Source: Acidobacteriota bacterium
GTDB taxonomy: Bacteria > Acidobacteriota > UBA6911
Direction of reading: 5' to 3'
Length of the DNA: 34,002 nt
Assembly: GCA_017860135.1 (NCBI GenBank)
Contig: JAFNAG010000025.1
Coordinates: 1 to 34,002 of the forward strand
In this document: piece after piece, positions 7,317 through 15,835 of the stretch
How positions within the stretch are numbered: position 1 is the first letter of the stretch
Layout of the letters: every line of letters starts with the position of its first letter
The notes under the pieces: model-generated
Database searches by the model: none
Seen by the model: only the letters and a program-made list of their open reading frames with translations
Told to the model about the DNA's origin: nothing
Translations under genes and position numbers: made by a program

Positions 7317-8488
7317 ATCTGTACGCGCACGGAGAGATTTATGAGAGGTTCGGCCGCCAGATCGGTCCGGATCATAGGCCGGTCGGCAAATTCACCCTCC
7401 TGGGTAGGGTCACAGCGCACTATAATCACCAGGTTTTCTCCGGGGCCCAGCTCGGTCTTGTCGAGAGACAAGGTAAACTGCGGCTCCGATATATAGGTTT
7501 GAATTATCTTTACAGCACGCCCGCTCCCGTTCACGATCTGGACTTTCCTTTCCGCAGGCAAGCCTTTTTTTACCAGCCCAAAATTCACGATTTGGGGAGT
7601 GACCACAAAATTCGGGATGGTCTTGATCCGCAGAGTGACAAGTTCGGCGTCGGGATTGTCGCTGAATCGGACGCTGACCTGCTTTTGGACGTCCCCTAGA
7701 GGGAGCCCGAAGGTGTCGACCGTGATTTGAAGCGTTCCGGTTTGCCCCGGAGTGATGACGGGATTCTCCTGCTGGACGGATGTGCAATGGCAATCGCCGT
7801 GAGCCGAGAGAACCTTGATGGGAATGCCGGTGTTGTTAAGGTAGTGGTACCGGTAGGTCGCCTTCTCGCCGATGTGGATCGAGGCCGGGTTGGCGGGATC
7901 AGGAATTAGCCGCTGTGGCGAGCCTTCGGAGCGAGCCTCGGGTTGCGGCTCTTTGCCGCCGGCGGGCGGCTTTTCGCCGGACACAACCAGGCTTCCCTTG
8001 GAACTCTCCATGCCTTTGTAAAGCTGAAGCATGGGATTCTCTCCCTCTTTCCAGGGAAGCTTCAAGTACCACTCCCCGTCGGCATCGAGCACCCATTGAT
8101 TCTGCAGGGGAAAATCGGGGATCCCATCCACGCCGGGCAGCGGCATGGGAATCGGCCGCCCCACTATGACCACAGTATCGCAGACGGTTTTTTCGGGGCT
8201 GAATTTCAGCGATTCGATCTTCCAGCGTGTGATCGGGCCCTTGGGAATACGGAAAATAAACATCTTGCGCGAGTCCGACTGTATATAGTTGGCCGCAACC
8301 TCGTAGTCGCCTCGCTGCATGGCATCGTAATATTCGGAAATGCGCTTGCGCAACACCGTCTCCACATCGGCGACCTGGGATGAGCTCTGGACAGCGCCGC
8401 CCCATATGCAGATAATGACGGCGAATAGCAGCGCCCGCAACGTGCCGGCGCGAGCCGATCGAAGAATTTCGTGATAACGGTGTATCAT
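7307..8488 (-). CDS. Exported DUF1573 domain protein
   Basis: The 393-aa product begins with a hydrophobic export or anchor segment at about residues 17-33 (LRALLFAVIICIWGGAV). Residues 40-155 look like an NTF2/SnoaL-type alpha+beta domain (VLRKRISEYYDAMQRGDYE ... VLDADGEWYLKLPW). After a polar Gly/Pro/Glu linker, residues 200-393 hold one DUF1573 unit (GDCHCTSV, ITPGQTGTLQITVDT) and a second Ig-like beta domain (VTPQIVNFGLVKKG). DUF1573 proteins are periplasmic or surface-exposed with unknown biochemistry. The ORF track start at 8614 is too early; ATG at 8488 has GGAG ten bases upstream and places the signal segment correctly. The gene is divergent from the ECF sigma gene, so the two may share a control region. 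Confidence 0.82.
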   Translation of the reverse strand: MIHRYHEILRSARAGTLRALLFAVIICIWGGAVQSSSQVADVETVLRKRISEYYDAMQRGDYEVAANYIQSDSRKMFIFRIPKGPITRWKIESLKFSPEKTVCDTVVIVGRPIPMPLPGVDGIPDFPLQNQWVLDADGEWYLKLPWKEGENPMLQLYKGMESSKGSLVVSGEKPPAGGKEPQPEARSEGSPQRLIPDPANPASIHIGEKATYRYHYLNNTGIPIKVLSAHGDCHCTSVQQENPVITPGQTGTLQITVDTFGLPLGDVQKQVSVRFSDNPDAELVTLRIKTIPNFVVTPQIVNFGLVKKGLPAERKVQIVNGSGRAVKIIQTYISEPQFTLSLDKTELGPGENLVIIVRCDPTQEGEFADRPMIRTDLAAEPLINLSVRVQIVP

Positions 8489-8546
8489 GGCATCGAGTCT
8501 CCGGGTACCTTGCTTCTGGACATCAGCGGCCAAGCCGCCCGTGATG

Positions 8547-8575
8547 AATATACAAGACGGCATCCCGGCGGGCAA
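8547..8575 (-). promoter_or_regulatory. Candidate sigma70 promoter of the DUF1573 gene
   Basis: On the minus strand, TTGCCC is followed after 17 bases by TATATT. This would start transcription about 50 bases before the ATG at 8488. It is a consensus match only. Confidence 0.42.
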
Positions 8576-8577
8576 GG

Positions 8578-8607
8578 TTGCAGTTATTAGAGCCTTGATC
8601 ATAATTT
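8578..8607 (+). promoter_or_regulatory. Weak candidate promoter of the ECF sigma operon
   Basis: TTGCAG and TAATTT are separated by 18 bases on the plus strand. Its spacing to the TTG start at 8683 is reasonable, but an ECF-type self-regulated promoter is equally possible in this gap. It lies back to back with the candidate minus-strand promoter at 8547-8575. Confidence 0.28.
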
Positions 8608-8682
8608 TTTGCAACTTTTCCGTTCGTGGGTCATCTTTTTGCTTGGCTCTGCGAGCGAGAAGCCTTTCCCTTTGAGAGCTGC

Positions 8683-9267
8683 TTGAAAAGCGAACAGGCC
8701 GAAATCATTCTCAGAGCCCGATCGGGAGATCTGGACGCTTGCCGGCAGATCCATGAAGATTACGCCAGGCGCATCCTTAATTTTATCTATAAGATGGTTG
8801 ATAGTCGAGAGGATGCGGAAGATCTCACCCAGAATGTTTTTTTGAGATCCTTTCAGGAACTGCGGAATCTGCATGACCCGGAGCGGTTTGAGCCCTGGTT
8901 GTTCCGGATTGCGCGCAACGAAGTATACCAGGCATTCCGCAAGAAGCGGGGTGAGCCTCAAAAGAGTGAGGCGGCGGGACCGGGGCGCCAGAGCGAGTTG
9001 CAGGAGCCGGAATCACCCGATTTCCGGCAGACACCTCAGGACCGGATGTTGAGTGATGAGCTGGGAGCGACGATTCGAACGGTGTTGCGATCGCTCCCCC
9101 CGAAACTTCGCGAGGTGTTCGTGCTCGCGGTGATTCACGAGAAGAGTTATGCGGAGATTTCAGAAATCGTCGGTCGCTCGCTCCTCTCGGTAAAGACCGA
9201 CATATTTCGGGCGAGAGGTTACGCTCGAAAGGAACTCAGCCAGTATTTGGAAGTGCAAAAAAGATGA
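8683..9267 (+). CDS. ECF-family RNA polymerase sigma factor
   Basis: The 194-aa product has the two-domain ECF layout. Region 2 includes ILNFIYKMVDSREDAEDLTQ and a WLFRIARNEVYQAFRKKRG stretch. Region 4 is LPPKLREVFVLAVIHEKSY followed by the helix-turn-helix EISEIVGRSLLSVKTDIFRAR. The frame is open back to a GTG at 8626, but homologous proteins usually begin with a sequence like KSEQAEIILRARSGD, so the TTG at 8683 is chosen; a GAGAG lies just upstream. It overlaps the next gene by four bases (ATGA), the usual layout for a sigma/anti-sigma pair. It should redirect RNA polymerase to a small regulon when its anti-sigma partner lets go; the signal is unknown. Confidence 0.9.
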   Translation: MKSEQAEIILRARSGDLDACRQIHEDYARRILNFIYKMVDSREDAEDLTQNVFLRSFQELRNLHDPERFEPWLFRIARNEVYQAFRKKRGEPQKSEAAGPGRQSELQEPESPDFRQTPQDRMLSDELGATIRTVLRSLPPKLREVFVLAVIHEKSYAEISEIVGRSLLSVKTDIFRARGYARKELSQYLEVQKR

Positions 9268-9782
9268 GACGCGGCAATCAGCACCCTGAGGATTTCGGTC
9301 CGGTTTTAAACCGCGATACCGCGGACCCGGAATTCACCGAACTCATGTCTCATCTGAACCAGTGTCAGCACTGTAGGGAGGAACTCAAAGGCTGGCAATC
9401 TCTGGATGTCCTGTTCCGTTCGGAGCAGGCAAATCTGGAAGTCCCTCCTTTTCAGTGGGGGCGGATTGCAGCGAGATTGGAGGAGACCCGGGGGGCGGGG
9501 GTGCCGTCCGGGCTCCGAAGCTGGTTCCTTCCCCGGCAGGCTGCCTGGAACGTCGCCCTTGGGGCGGCGGTGCTCGCCGCCGTGATTTTCGGCGGTTTGG
9601 AATACAGCAGGAACATTCAGGAGAAGCAGGTGCTTCTCGCAGTCACCCGCTACGCCCAGGAGGAAGGGATTCGGATCAGCGCCGACGGCAATCCCTTTCG
9701 CAGCGGCACAGCAGCGGAAAATAATCCGTTCACCGGAATAATGGGTATCGATAACAGCAAGCCCGCCGCCGACCGTCGCTAG
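9264..9782 (+). CDS. Membrane anti-sigma factor with HxxxCxxC zinc motif
   Basis: The 172-aa product has a short N-terminal zinc-binding anti-sigma motif (H30, C34, C37 in HLNQCQHC), a linker, one transmembrane helix at about residues 95-113 (NVALGAAVLAAVIFGGLEY), and a small periplasmic tail. This matches ZAS-type anti-sigma factors that hold an ECF sigma at the membrane. The coupled ATGA overlap with the sigma gene supports pairing. The tail carries two NPF motifs (DGNPFRSG and ENNPFTG) about ten residues apart; NPF also appears in the FG-GAP protein two genes on. The zinc motif's first conserved N-terminal residue is not obvious, so the domain may be shortened. Confidence 0.8.
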   Translation: MRRGNQHPEDFGPVLNRDTADPEFTELMSHLNQCQHCREELKGWQSLDVLFRSEQANLEVPPFQWGRIAARLEETRGAGVPSGLRSWFLPRQAAWNVALGAAVLAAVIFGGLEYSRNIQEKQVLLAVTRYAQEEGIRISADGNPFRSGTAAENNPFTGIMGIDNSKPAADRR

Positions 9783-9829
9783 CGGCAGGGCTCGCCCGGC
9801 TGTACACAAAGAAAGGAAGTCCCCAAAAT

Positions 9830-10318
9830 ATGCCTCACGGACTTTCCCACAACGTTATACGGAGGATTGCGGCGCTCTGCCTGCTCGCGCTCCTCTGTTC
9901 CCCCCTCGCCGGTTTTTCCACGCAGGCAGGACGGCCCCAGTCGCTGGACGCCGAAGCTTACCAGATCCAGGCAGCCTATCACCACGATCTCGCAGTCCTT
10001 TACCTGAAAAACGGTGAGATCGAAAAAGGTCTCGCTGAGGCGCGCCAGATACTCAAGCCCCAAATCCCCCCCGAACTCGAAGAAGCTGTCGCCATGAGCA
10101 TGAGCATCCTCAGCGACAAGCTTGCTTCCGTGAGCCGCTTCGATCAGGCACAAGCCCTTCTGGATGATACATTTAAGGTCATCGTGCAAGTCGTGAACCG
10201 CGTGCGGATCCTGCAGCTCAAGTCTCGACTGTACCTTCAGGCCGGTGAGAACGATAAGGCTATCGAGACATGGAAGCGCGCCGAGGAACTGAAGGCACGG
10301 ATCCGTTCCGAAAACTAA
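9830..10318 (+). CDS. Exported TPR-like helical-repeat protein
   Basis: The 162-aa product begins with a signal peptide (RRIAALCLLALLCSPLAG) without a lipobox cysteine. The mature part is helical and repeat-like. AYHHDLAVLYLKNGEIEKGL near residue 50 and LKSRLYLQAGENDKAIETWK near residue 135 are typical tetratricopeptide half-repeats, with a less regular helical stretch between. An AAAGGAAG Shine-Dalgarno lies about nine bases before ATG 9830. It sits 47 bases after the anti-sigma gene on the same strand and is likely cotranscribed. TPR proteins are usually scaffolds; here it would act in the periplasm, partner unknown. Confidence 0.75.
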   Translation: MPHGLSHNVIRRIAALCLLALLCSPLAGFSTQAGRPQSLDAEAYQIQAAYHHDLAVLYLKNGEIEKGLAEARQILKPQIPPELEEAVAMSMSILSDKLASVSRFDQAQALLDDTFKVIVQVVNRVRILQLKSRLYLQAGENDKAIETWKRAEELKARIRSEN

Positions 10319-10341
10319 TTGTAAGTCTTTGAAAAAATAGC

Positions 10342-10370
10342 TTTACACCATCACGCGGTTGTCCTATAAA
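10342..10370 (+). promoter_or_regulatory. Strong sigma70-like promoter before the FG-GAP protein gene
   Basis: TTTACA and TATAAA are separated by exactly 17 bases, close to the canonical consensus. The predicted transcript would have an 80-base leader to the TTG start at 10457. This suggests the last gene of the run can be made independently of the ECF sigma operon. Confidence 0.6.
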
Positions 10371-10456
10371 AGAAGATTGTAATTGTTCCTGCTGCAACGC
10401 CGATACGGAGTGGGACAGGCTCGAAGAGTTGTTGCGGATATTGAGGAGAGTTCAGG

Positions 10457-12001
10457 TTGATTTCCGCCCGCAGAGTTGCACGCCGCCGATGCCGGGAAAC
10501 TCGTCCCGGCATTCATAGATACGCCATAACGCTGGCGCTTTTGTGCTTTGTGCCTGCCATCGGCGTGTTCTGCTGGCACTGGGCCTCCCAGGCGCTGCCG
10601 CAAGGCAGCCTGCAGAATCCAGCCGTTGATCCGCCCGGCCTGGAGCCGATAGCGGATCACCAGTCCCGTCTTCCCTGGCCTGGTCGAACCGGCGCAAGTG
10701 CGCCGATTCGCGGATACGCCTCGGCCGGCTGGAACGACCCATTCGAAATCGCCTATGGCCCAAGACTGATGGCGGCCAGCGTGGATCCGTTTTATGAGGC
10801 TCTTGCCGCCGGCGCAGGCGAAGGGAGACTGGTCAGAATGGATGGCGGGAAGGGGATTCCGACCTTTGCCACGCCGCTGGCTTTGCGCCGGGCTGCGAAT
10901 CTCTCTGATGGCGCGATTCTCCGCGAAATACAGCACGGCGTGGGCGGGTCTCTCTCCAACTTCGTAAAGAATGTGTTCGGCGCATCCGACAGCCGGGAAA
11001 GTGCCCAGGGAGCCGACCCCAGCGAGGAGAACCCGTTCGTCAAGCCGGCGGGTTCCGACGAAGCCACCCAGGGTGCGGGCGACAGATCGATCCCCAAAGT
11101 GGAGCCGGAATCCAAGTCCCAATCAGAATCAGAGCCGGCTTCTGCGCCTCCGGCCGAAACACCGTCCCCTGATCCTGCCCCTCCGGTTTCGGTAAGCCCG
11201 GTGACCACAATCCGGCCCGACATCATGCTGCATGTTGCGGAAGACGGCACCCTGCATGCAATTCCGGCCGCCAGACTCAACGAGCGGACCTACGAATCAG
11301 CGGAAATGGGCATCCGGCAGTTCGACGCGGTTTCATTCGCTAATCCTGCCGACAACGGCGCGGCGATTGCCGTTGCCGATTACAACCAGGACGGTGCGTC
11401 TGATCTTTGCCTTTTCGACCCGCGGGCCGGCATGCTCCGCCTGCTGTATGGATCCCCGGAAGGATTCTCGGAAGCGATGCGGATCGATGTGGGGCTCGGA
11501 AAGCGTTCCCTCGCGGCCGGCGATTTCGATTTCGACGGGAAGACGGACATCGCGGTCTCCGATGTCGGAGTCGGCACCCTCACATATATTTCGTTCGGCG
11601 AATCAGACGACTACCTCGCTTACCGGTCCCTGTGGATCGACCGGTACCGCGACTACATCGCGGCGTTCGACACTGCGGGACGCGGCCTTGTGGATCTGCT
11701 TGGAATGAACTTCGCCAATGTAGCCGAGGTGCTGGATTTGGGACAGGCGAGAGGCGCTTTTGCCGGCGGGCGGATCGAGTATGCTCCCGCGCTTGACTTC
11801 CAGATCTCCACGTTCCATGAACGAAAGGTCCAGCTGAACGCCGTCCTGCTGGGCTCCGGCCTATCCGTGAATCTGCAGAACTATCAGAATCAGCTGTCCA
11901 ATGTCGTGAACGTGCAGGAAGGGTCCGATATTTATGTAATCATCGGCGACCTCAGACACGACAACACGATCTCCGTGGCTCTGGCGACACTGCGCAAATA
12001 G
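10457..12001 (+). CDS. Exported FG-GAP/VCBS-like beta-propeller protein
   Basis: The 514-aa product has a basic N-terminus and a hydrophobic segment at about residues 21-40 (RYAITLALLCFVPAIGVFCW), which is a signal or anchor. A Ser/Pro/Glu-rich linker follows at about 212-250. The C-terminal half carries two calcium-type FG-GAP/VCBS motifs, ADYNQDGASDL (307-317) and GDFDFDGKTDI (355-365), typical of beta-propeller blades. The start is TTG at 10457, preceded by GAGGAGAG at six-base spacing, which decides it over later codons. It runs convergent to gspD, with 184 bases between. Such proteins are extracellular or periplasmic binding proteins; whether it uses the neighbouring T2SS is unknown. Confidence 0.78.
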   Translation: MISARRVARRRCRETRPGIHRYAITLALLCFVPAIGVFCWHWASQALPQGSLQNPAVDPPGLEPIADHQSRLPWPGRTGASAPIRGYASAGWNDPFEIAYGPRLMAASVDPFYEALAAGAGEGRLVRMDGGKGIPTFATPLALRRAANLSDGAILREIQHGVGGSLSNFVKNVFGASDSRESAQGADPSEENPFVKPAGSDEATQGAGDRSIPKVEPESKSQSESEPASAPPAETPSPDPAPPVSVSPVTTIRPDIMLHVAEDGTLHAIPAARLNERTYESAEMGIRQFDAVSFANPADNGAAIAVADYNQDGASDLCLFDPRAGMLRLLYGSPEGFSEAMRIDVGLGKRSLAAGDFDFDGKTDIAVSDVGVGTLTYISFGESDDYLAYRSLWIDRYRDYIAAFDTAGRGLVDLLGMNFANVAEVLDLGQARGAFAGGRIEYAPALDFQISTFHERKVQLNAVLLGSGLSVNLQNYQNQLSNVVNVQEGSDIYVIIGDLRHDNTISVALATLRK

Positions 12002-12118
12002 TCGCTTCCAGGTAATCTGCTCCCTCCGCTCCTTCACGATCGCGGCTCCGCAGGCGGCGCTCTTCCTTGTTTCGCTCCCTATCATTGCGTACCCGGTTGC
12101 GGGGGCGATTCCTGCGGA

Positions 12119-12142
12119 ACCCGTCGCATGAATGCGACGGGT
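12119..12142. terminator. Possible bidirectional terminator between convergent genes
   Basis: ACCCGTCGCAT-GA-ATGCGACGGGT is a perfect palindrome in the 184-base gap between the FG-GAP gene and gspD. It is followed on the plus strand by TCGTTTCC, so the T-run is poor and the call is mainly positional. Confidence 0.4.
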
Positions 12143-12185
12143 CGTTTCCGCATGCTCCTTTTGATCCTTCGGCAGGCTCCGACCG

Positions 12186-14900
12186 TTATTTCTTGATGGG
12201 AGGCGGCGGAGTTGCCGGTGGCTCGTCCTTCTTGACCGGCGGCTCCGTCGCTGGCGCCTCTTCCTTCTTGATCGGCTTCTCCGGTTCGGGCGGTTTCGTC
12301 GCCTTCGGCATTGATTCCATCCGCTCCCTGCGTGCCTGCTCCAGGTCCTGCATCGCCTCTATCTGTTTTTCGTCGATGAATTTGCGCACGTTGCGCAGGG
12401 AATCCTTGATTTCGTCGCTCATTTCCCGCAGACGCTCGGGAGTGCGGATGACGTGGGGAGTGATCATGATCATGAGCTCCGAGCGTGCCGTCGATCGCGT
12501 CGTGCGTCCAAAGAGGACTCCCAGAATCGGGATATCGGACAGAACCGGCACTCCGTTGCGGGTAGCACCGTCTGATTCGCGGATCAATCCTGCGATGGCC
12601 ACACTTTCGCCGTCCTTCACCGCAAGGGTGGTTTCCACGTTCGTCTGGTTGAAACTGGGGCCATCCGGCGTCGGCGCTCCCTGCGAGCTTACTTCCTGAA
12701 AGATATACAGCGTCACGGTTCCGGAAGCGGAAATGCGGGGCGTAATAAGCAGCGACGTACCCGTATCGCGGTAGGTCACGCCGGTGGTGGCACCGCCGGT
12801 AGGAGGCACATAGCTGCCGGTCGGAACCGGCACGGACTGGCCCACGTTGATCCGGGCAGGCGTGCCGTCCAGGGCGAGCACGGATGGCGCCTCGAGAATG
12901 CGCACTTTGGTTTTCTGCCGCAAGGCATCCAGATTGAGCAGGATTTCGCGCGCACTGCCCACGAAAGCGAATGTCGCGGCATTGAGGGCGCCGGAGGTGC
13001 CCGAGATGCTGCCGGTTGTCAGGTGTTCTCCGGCCGTGCGCGCCTGGAGGGCGGCAGCAACGCCGTAAGCCAGATCGTCGGTCAAGTCGATTTCGAAGAT
13101 ACGGGCATCGATAATGGCCTGTCGAGGAAGTACATCCATGCGCTTGATGGTGTCGAGGAGGTAGGCGTAATCCGCCGAACTCGCCTGGATGATGAGAGTG
13201 TTGTTGATGTCGTCGGCGACAAGCCGGACCACCCCTTGCAGCCCGACGAACTGTCCGCCGTTCAGCCACTGCGCCGACATTCCGAAGCTCTGATTGAGGC
13301 GCGGTCCGCCGGCGTTCTGCTGCCCTCCGAGCATGCCGGCCCCTAAACCGTAAACACCCCCTGCGCCGTAGCCGCCCGAACCCCCGCCGTACATGGATCC
13401 GCCGGCCAAGCCTCCCTGGCTGAAGCCTCCACTCGACATGCTCGACATGGAGCGCGTGCCACCCACTCCGCCGGTGGCACCGGTTCCGCCGATGCCTCCG
13501 GTAGTGCTGCGGGTAGTGCCTGCACCGCCGCCGACGCCGGTGATGCCGCCCCCCGCGCCTTGCTGGGCGCCGCTCGTGGCGGAGCTGTCGCCGCCGCCAA
13601 AAAGCAAGGAGAGAACCATGGCGATGTTGGACGCGGTTGAGTTTTCGACGGTGTAGATAAACGTCTGGACGCTCCGGCCGGTGGTCGAATCGAGGCGGTC
13701 GATCCAGCGCTTCACCTCTTCCAGCGCTCTCTTGGAATTGGCCATCACCATGATGGCGTTGATGCGATCGAGGGAGGCCATGTAAACGCCGGTCGCGGTG
13801 TCTTTGCCTCCACCGAAGATCTTTTGCAGATCCGCGAGGACGTCGGGGGAAGCATTGTATTTGATCTCGATCAATTCGATCAGGTCGGCATCCAGGAAAC
13901 TGTTATCCAACATGTGGATGATTTCGAGCACTTTCCGGATGCTGTCGGAATAATCGGTCAGGATCAGCAGGTTCAGGCGTTCGTACGGCATTATGACCCC
14001 GCCTTCGGTCATGAAGAGCTTGAGCGGTTCCAGCAGGCTCTGCACCGGCACGAACTCGACGCGGATGACGTGCGTAGCGAGGCGCGGCACTTCCTGCGCT
14101 GCAGAAGGCGCAGGGGCTGCGGGGGAAGCCGGCTGCTGAGGCGGTTGTGCCGATGCAGGCACAGGCGGATTTTGACCCGCAACTGCGGCGGCCGGGGGGC
14201 CCTGGGCTGCCGCGACTGCCGGCGGCGTTTTGGCGGCAGCCGCATCGGGTGGCGGAGCAGTCGCCCCAGCGGTCTGTTCCGGGGGCTTCGCTCCGGCCTC
14301 AGGCGGCTCAATCTTCTTGATTGGCACGTTCTGTTCCGCAGGCTTGGCCGGTGGTTCCGGCGGCAGGTGCATGACCACTTCCAGCCCTTCCCTCAATCCC
14401 TGCGAAATCGGCACGATTTTGTACAGGGATCCCGACTTCACCAGGGCGGCATTGTTGCTTTTCAGGATGACGTTGAACAGCGGCAATACATCCTGCATCG
14501 GGATCGGCTGGGACGAGTGGATCGTGACGGACCCTTTCACATCGGGATCAATCACGATCGGAGTGATCCCCAGCATGTCGGTCACCAGGGTCACAAACGT
14601 GTACAGATCCTGATTGTCGAATTCGAGGGTAATCCCTTTTGCGGAGGCAGGGGGCCGCTGCACGACCGAGGGCGCGGAAGATGGCGCTTGAGCCGGCGGC
14701 GTCTGCGGCTGGGCGCCGGTGTTTTTCATGAGCTCCTGGCGCATCTTCTCCAGAGCCTTCAGGCGCTCCTCTTCGATTTGAGCCTGGGTCTTGGCCTGAG
14801 GCGGCCCCTGAGTTACAGTTCTGGCCGCGGTAATGCTCCCGGTCAGTGCTGTGAGAAGCACCAGGCCGGCGATCCAAAGATTTTTCTTTGACGTTTGCAC
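12186..14900 (-). CDS. gspD: Type II secretion secretin GspD, enlarged
   Basis: The 904-aa product is an outer-membrane secretin. Residues 1-26 are a signal peptide. An N0-like domain spans about 88-166 (ITLEFDNQDLY, SVTIHSSQPIPMQDVLPLF). A Pro/Ala-rich linker fills 178-270. N1-like domains follow (VEFVPVQSLLEPLK; IELIEIKYNASPDVLADL; FIYTVENSTASNIAMVLSLL). About 100 Gly/Ser/Thr-rich residues (434-531) are inserted, and then the next N domain (VRLVADDINNTLIIQA) leads into the secretin core with VPVLSDIPILGVLFG and ELMIMITPHVI. A Lys/Glu/Pro-rich tail ends it. Classical GspD is about 650-700 aa; the two low-complexity insertions account for the excess. GTG at 14900, with GAGAGGAAG just upstream, gives the best signal peptide; an ATG at 14939 overlapping the gspC stop (ATGA) would add 13 residues. 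It is the last gene of the T2SS run. Confidence 0.93.
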   Translation of the reverse strand: MQTSKKNLWIAGLVLLTALTGSITAARTVTQGPPQAKTQAQIEEERLKALEKMRQELMKNTGAQPQTPPAQAPSSAPSVVQRPPASAKGITLEFDNQDLYTFVTLVTDMLGITPIVIDPDVKGSVTIHSSQPIPMQDVLPLFNVILKSNNAALVKSGSLYKIVPISQGLREGLEVVMHLPPEPPAKPAEQNVPIKKIEPPEAGAKPPEQTAGATAPPPDAAAAKTPPAVAAAQGPPAAAVAGQNPPVPASAQPPQQPASPAAPAPSAAQEVPRLATHVIRVEFVPVQSLLEPLKLFMTEGGVIMPYERLNLLILTDYSDSIRKVLEIIHMLDNSFLDADLIELIEIKYNASPDVLADLQKIFGGGKDTATGVYMASLDRINAIMVMANSKRALEEVKRWIDRLDSTTGRSVQTFIYTVENSTASNIAMVLSLLFGGGDSSATSGAQQGAGGGITGVGGGAGTTRSTTGGIGGTGATGGVGGTRSMSSMSSGGFSQGGLAGGSMYGGGSGGYGAGGVYGLGAGMLGGQQNAGGPRLNQSFGMSAQWLNGGQFVGLQGVVRLVADDINNTLIIQASSADYAYLLDTIKRMDVLPRQAIIDARIFEIDLTDDLAYGVAAALQARTAGEHLTTGSISGTSGALNAATFAFVGSAREILLNLDALRQKTKVRILEAPSVLALDGTPARINVGQSVPVPTGSYVPPTGGATTGVTYRDTGTSLLITPRISASGTVTLYIFQEVSSQGAPTPDGPSFNQTNVETTLAVKDGESVAIAGLIRESDGATRNGVPVLSDIPILGVLFGRTTRSTARSELMIMITPHVIRTPERLREMSDEIKDSLRNVRKFIDEKQIEAMQDLEQARRERMESMPKATKPPEPEKPIKKEEAPATEPPVKKDEPPATPPPPIKK

Positions 14901-14935
14901 GTGGCTTCCTCTCGGTAACAAGGTTGATGGCATGC

Positions 14936-15808
14936 TCATTTCTTGATGACTTGTGGGGGCTGCTGAACCGGAAAGGATCCAAAGGGCGAATTGATGATAA
15001 CCCTCCCCTGGGGATCGACAGTCTGGTTCCATGTCTGGGGCTGCCCACCCTGGATCTGCACGGCCGCGGGAGATTCCTGCGGGCGCGTCACTCCGCGGCC
15101 GCTTGTTTGCCCGCCGCCCGCCTGAGTGCCACGAGCCGATGTACCGGCGGCCGGCGCGGGTATTCCGCGCGCCGCCTGTGCGGTTGCCCCGCCGACGACA
15201 GCCGCGCCTGTGCCCTGACCCCCGGCCGCCTGGCCCGGTCCGATATTCACGACCCTGGTGGCCAGAATGGGAGTTTTCCCGCCGGGCGCGGGGCGTTTGG
15301 ACACATCGTGGATGGGGATGAATTCCCTGTTTGTCCCGGACTCAAACAGGATGCCGTCCGCCGTAATGTCCGTAGCCACGTACCCCTGGAATGTATCCCC
15401 CGGCCGGATCCTCTGCGGCACTCGCGCGGCACCCTGGCGGTTCTGACCGGATGGATCGACGATCGTGGCGACGCGGCTGGACCCTGATATCACAATCGAG
15501 GTGATCACCGGGTGGGTGCGCATCGGTTCCGGGGCCGGCGGCGCAACCGGTTGGGCCTGCACTTCCACCTTGCGCGACTCGGAGAACAGGTTCTGCGCTG
15601 GAATGACGGCAAACGCAGGTGCGCTGTATTTTACGGGCGCCTGCAACGGGGGCAGCCCCCCTTCCGGTCCCGCTTTCTTTTTCACCGCTTGAATTTGCGC
15701 CGGGTCGCTTTCGATGTTGAAGCGCTTTGCCGAAACGTAAAGCTGCCAGCACAGCAATCCCGCGCAGAGCAACAGCATCACGTTGATGGCAATCCATTTC
15801 TTGGTCAT
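14936..15808 (-). CDS. gspC: Type II secretion GspC-like protein
   Basis: The 290-aa product has an N-terminal transmembrane helix (residues 5-22, WIAINVMLLLCAGLLCWQ), then a region at about 65-175 that fits a GspC homology domain (NLFSESRKVEV; VITSIVISGSSRVATIVD; RIRPGDTFQGYVATDI; ILFESGTNREFIPI). This domain normally contacts the secretin N0 domain. The C-terminal 115 residues are Gly/Ala/Gln/Pro-rich without a PDZ domain. ATG 15808 has GAGGGAC seven bases upstream. It lies between gspM and gspD, whereas in classical operons gspC comes first. A PilP-like lipoprotein is an alternative, but there is no lipobox. Confidence 0.72.
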   Translation of the reverse strand: MTKKWIAINVMLLLCAGLLCWQLYVSAKRFNIESDPAQIQAVKKKAGPEGGLPPLQAPVKYSAPAFAVIPAQNLFSESRKVEVQAQPVAPPAPEPMRTHPVITSIVISGSSRVATIVDPSGQNRQGAARVPQRIRPGDTFQGYVATDITADGILFESGTNREFIPIHDVSKRPAPGGKTPILATRVVNIGPGQAAGGQGTGAAVVGGATAQAARGIPAPAAGTSARGTQAGGGQTSGRGVTRPQESPAAVQIQGGQPQTWNQTVDPQGRVIINSPFGSFPVQQPPQVIKK

Positions 15809-15835
15809 AACCGTCCCTCTTTCCCCAGTGCGCCG

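Noticed and set aside
12082-13269. 395-aa minus-strand ORF inside gspD
   Set aside because: Alternative frame of gspD, Arg/His/Ser-rich without domain features.
13824-14891. 355-aa plus-strand ORF opposite gspD
   Set aside because: Antisense shadow of gspD N-terminal half.
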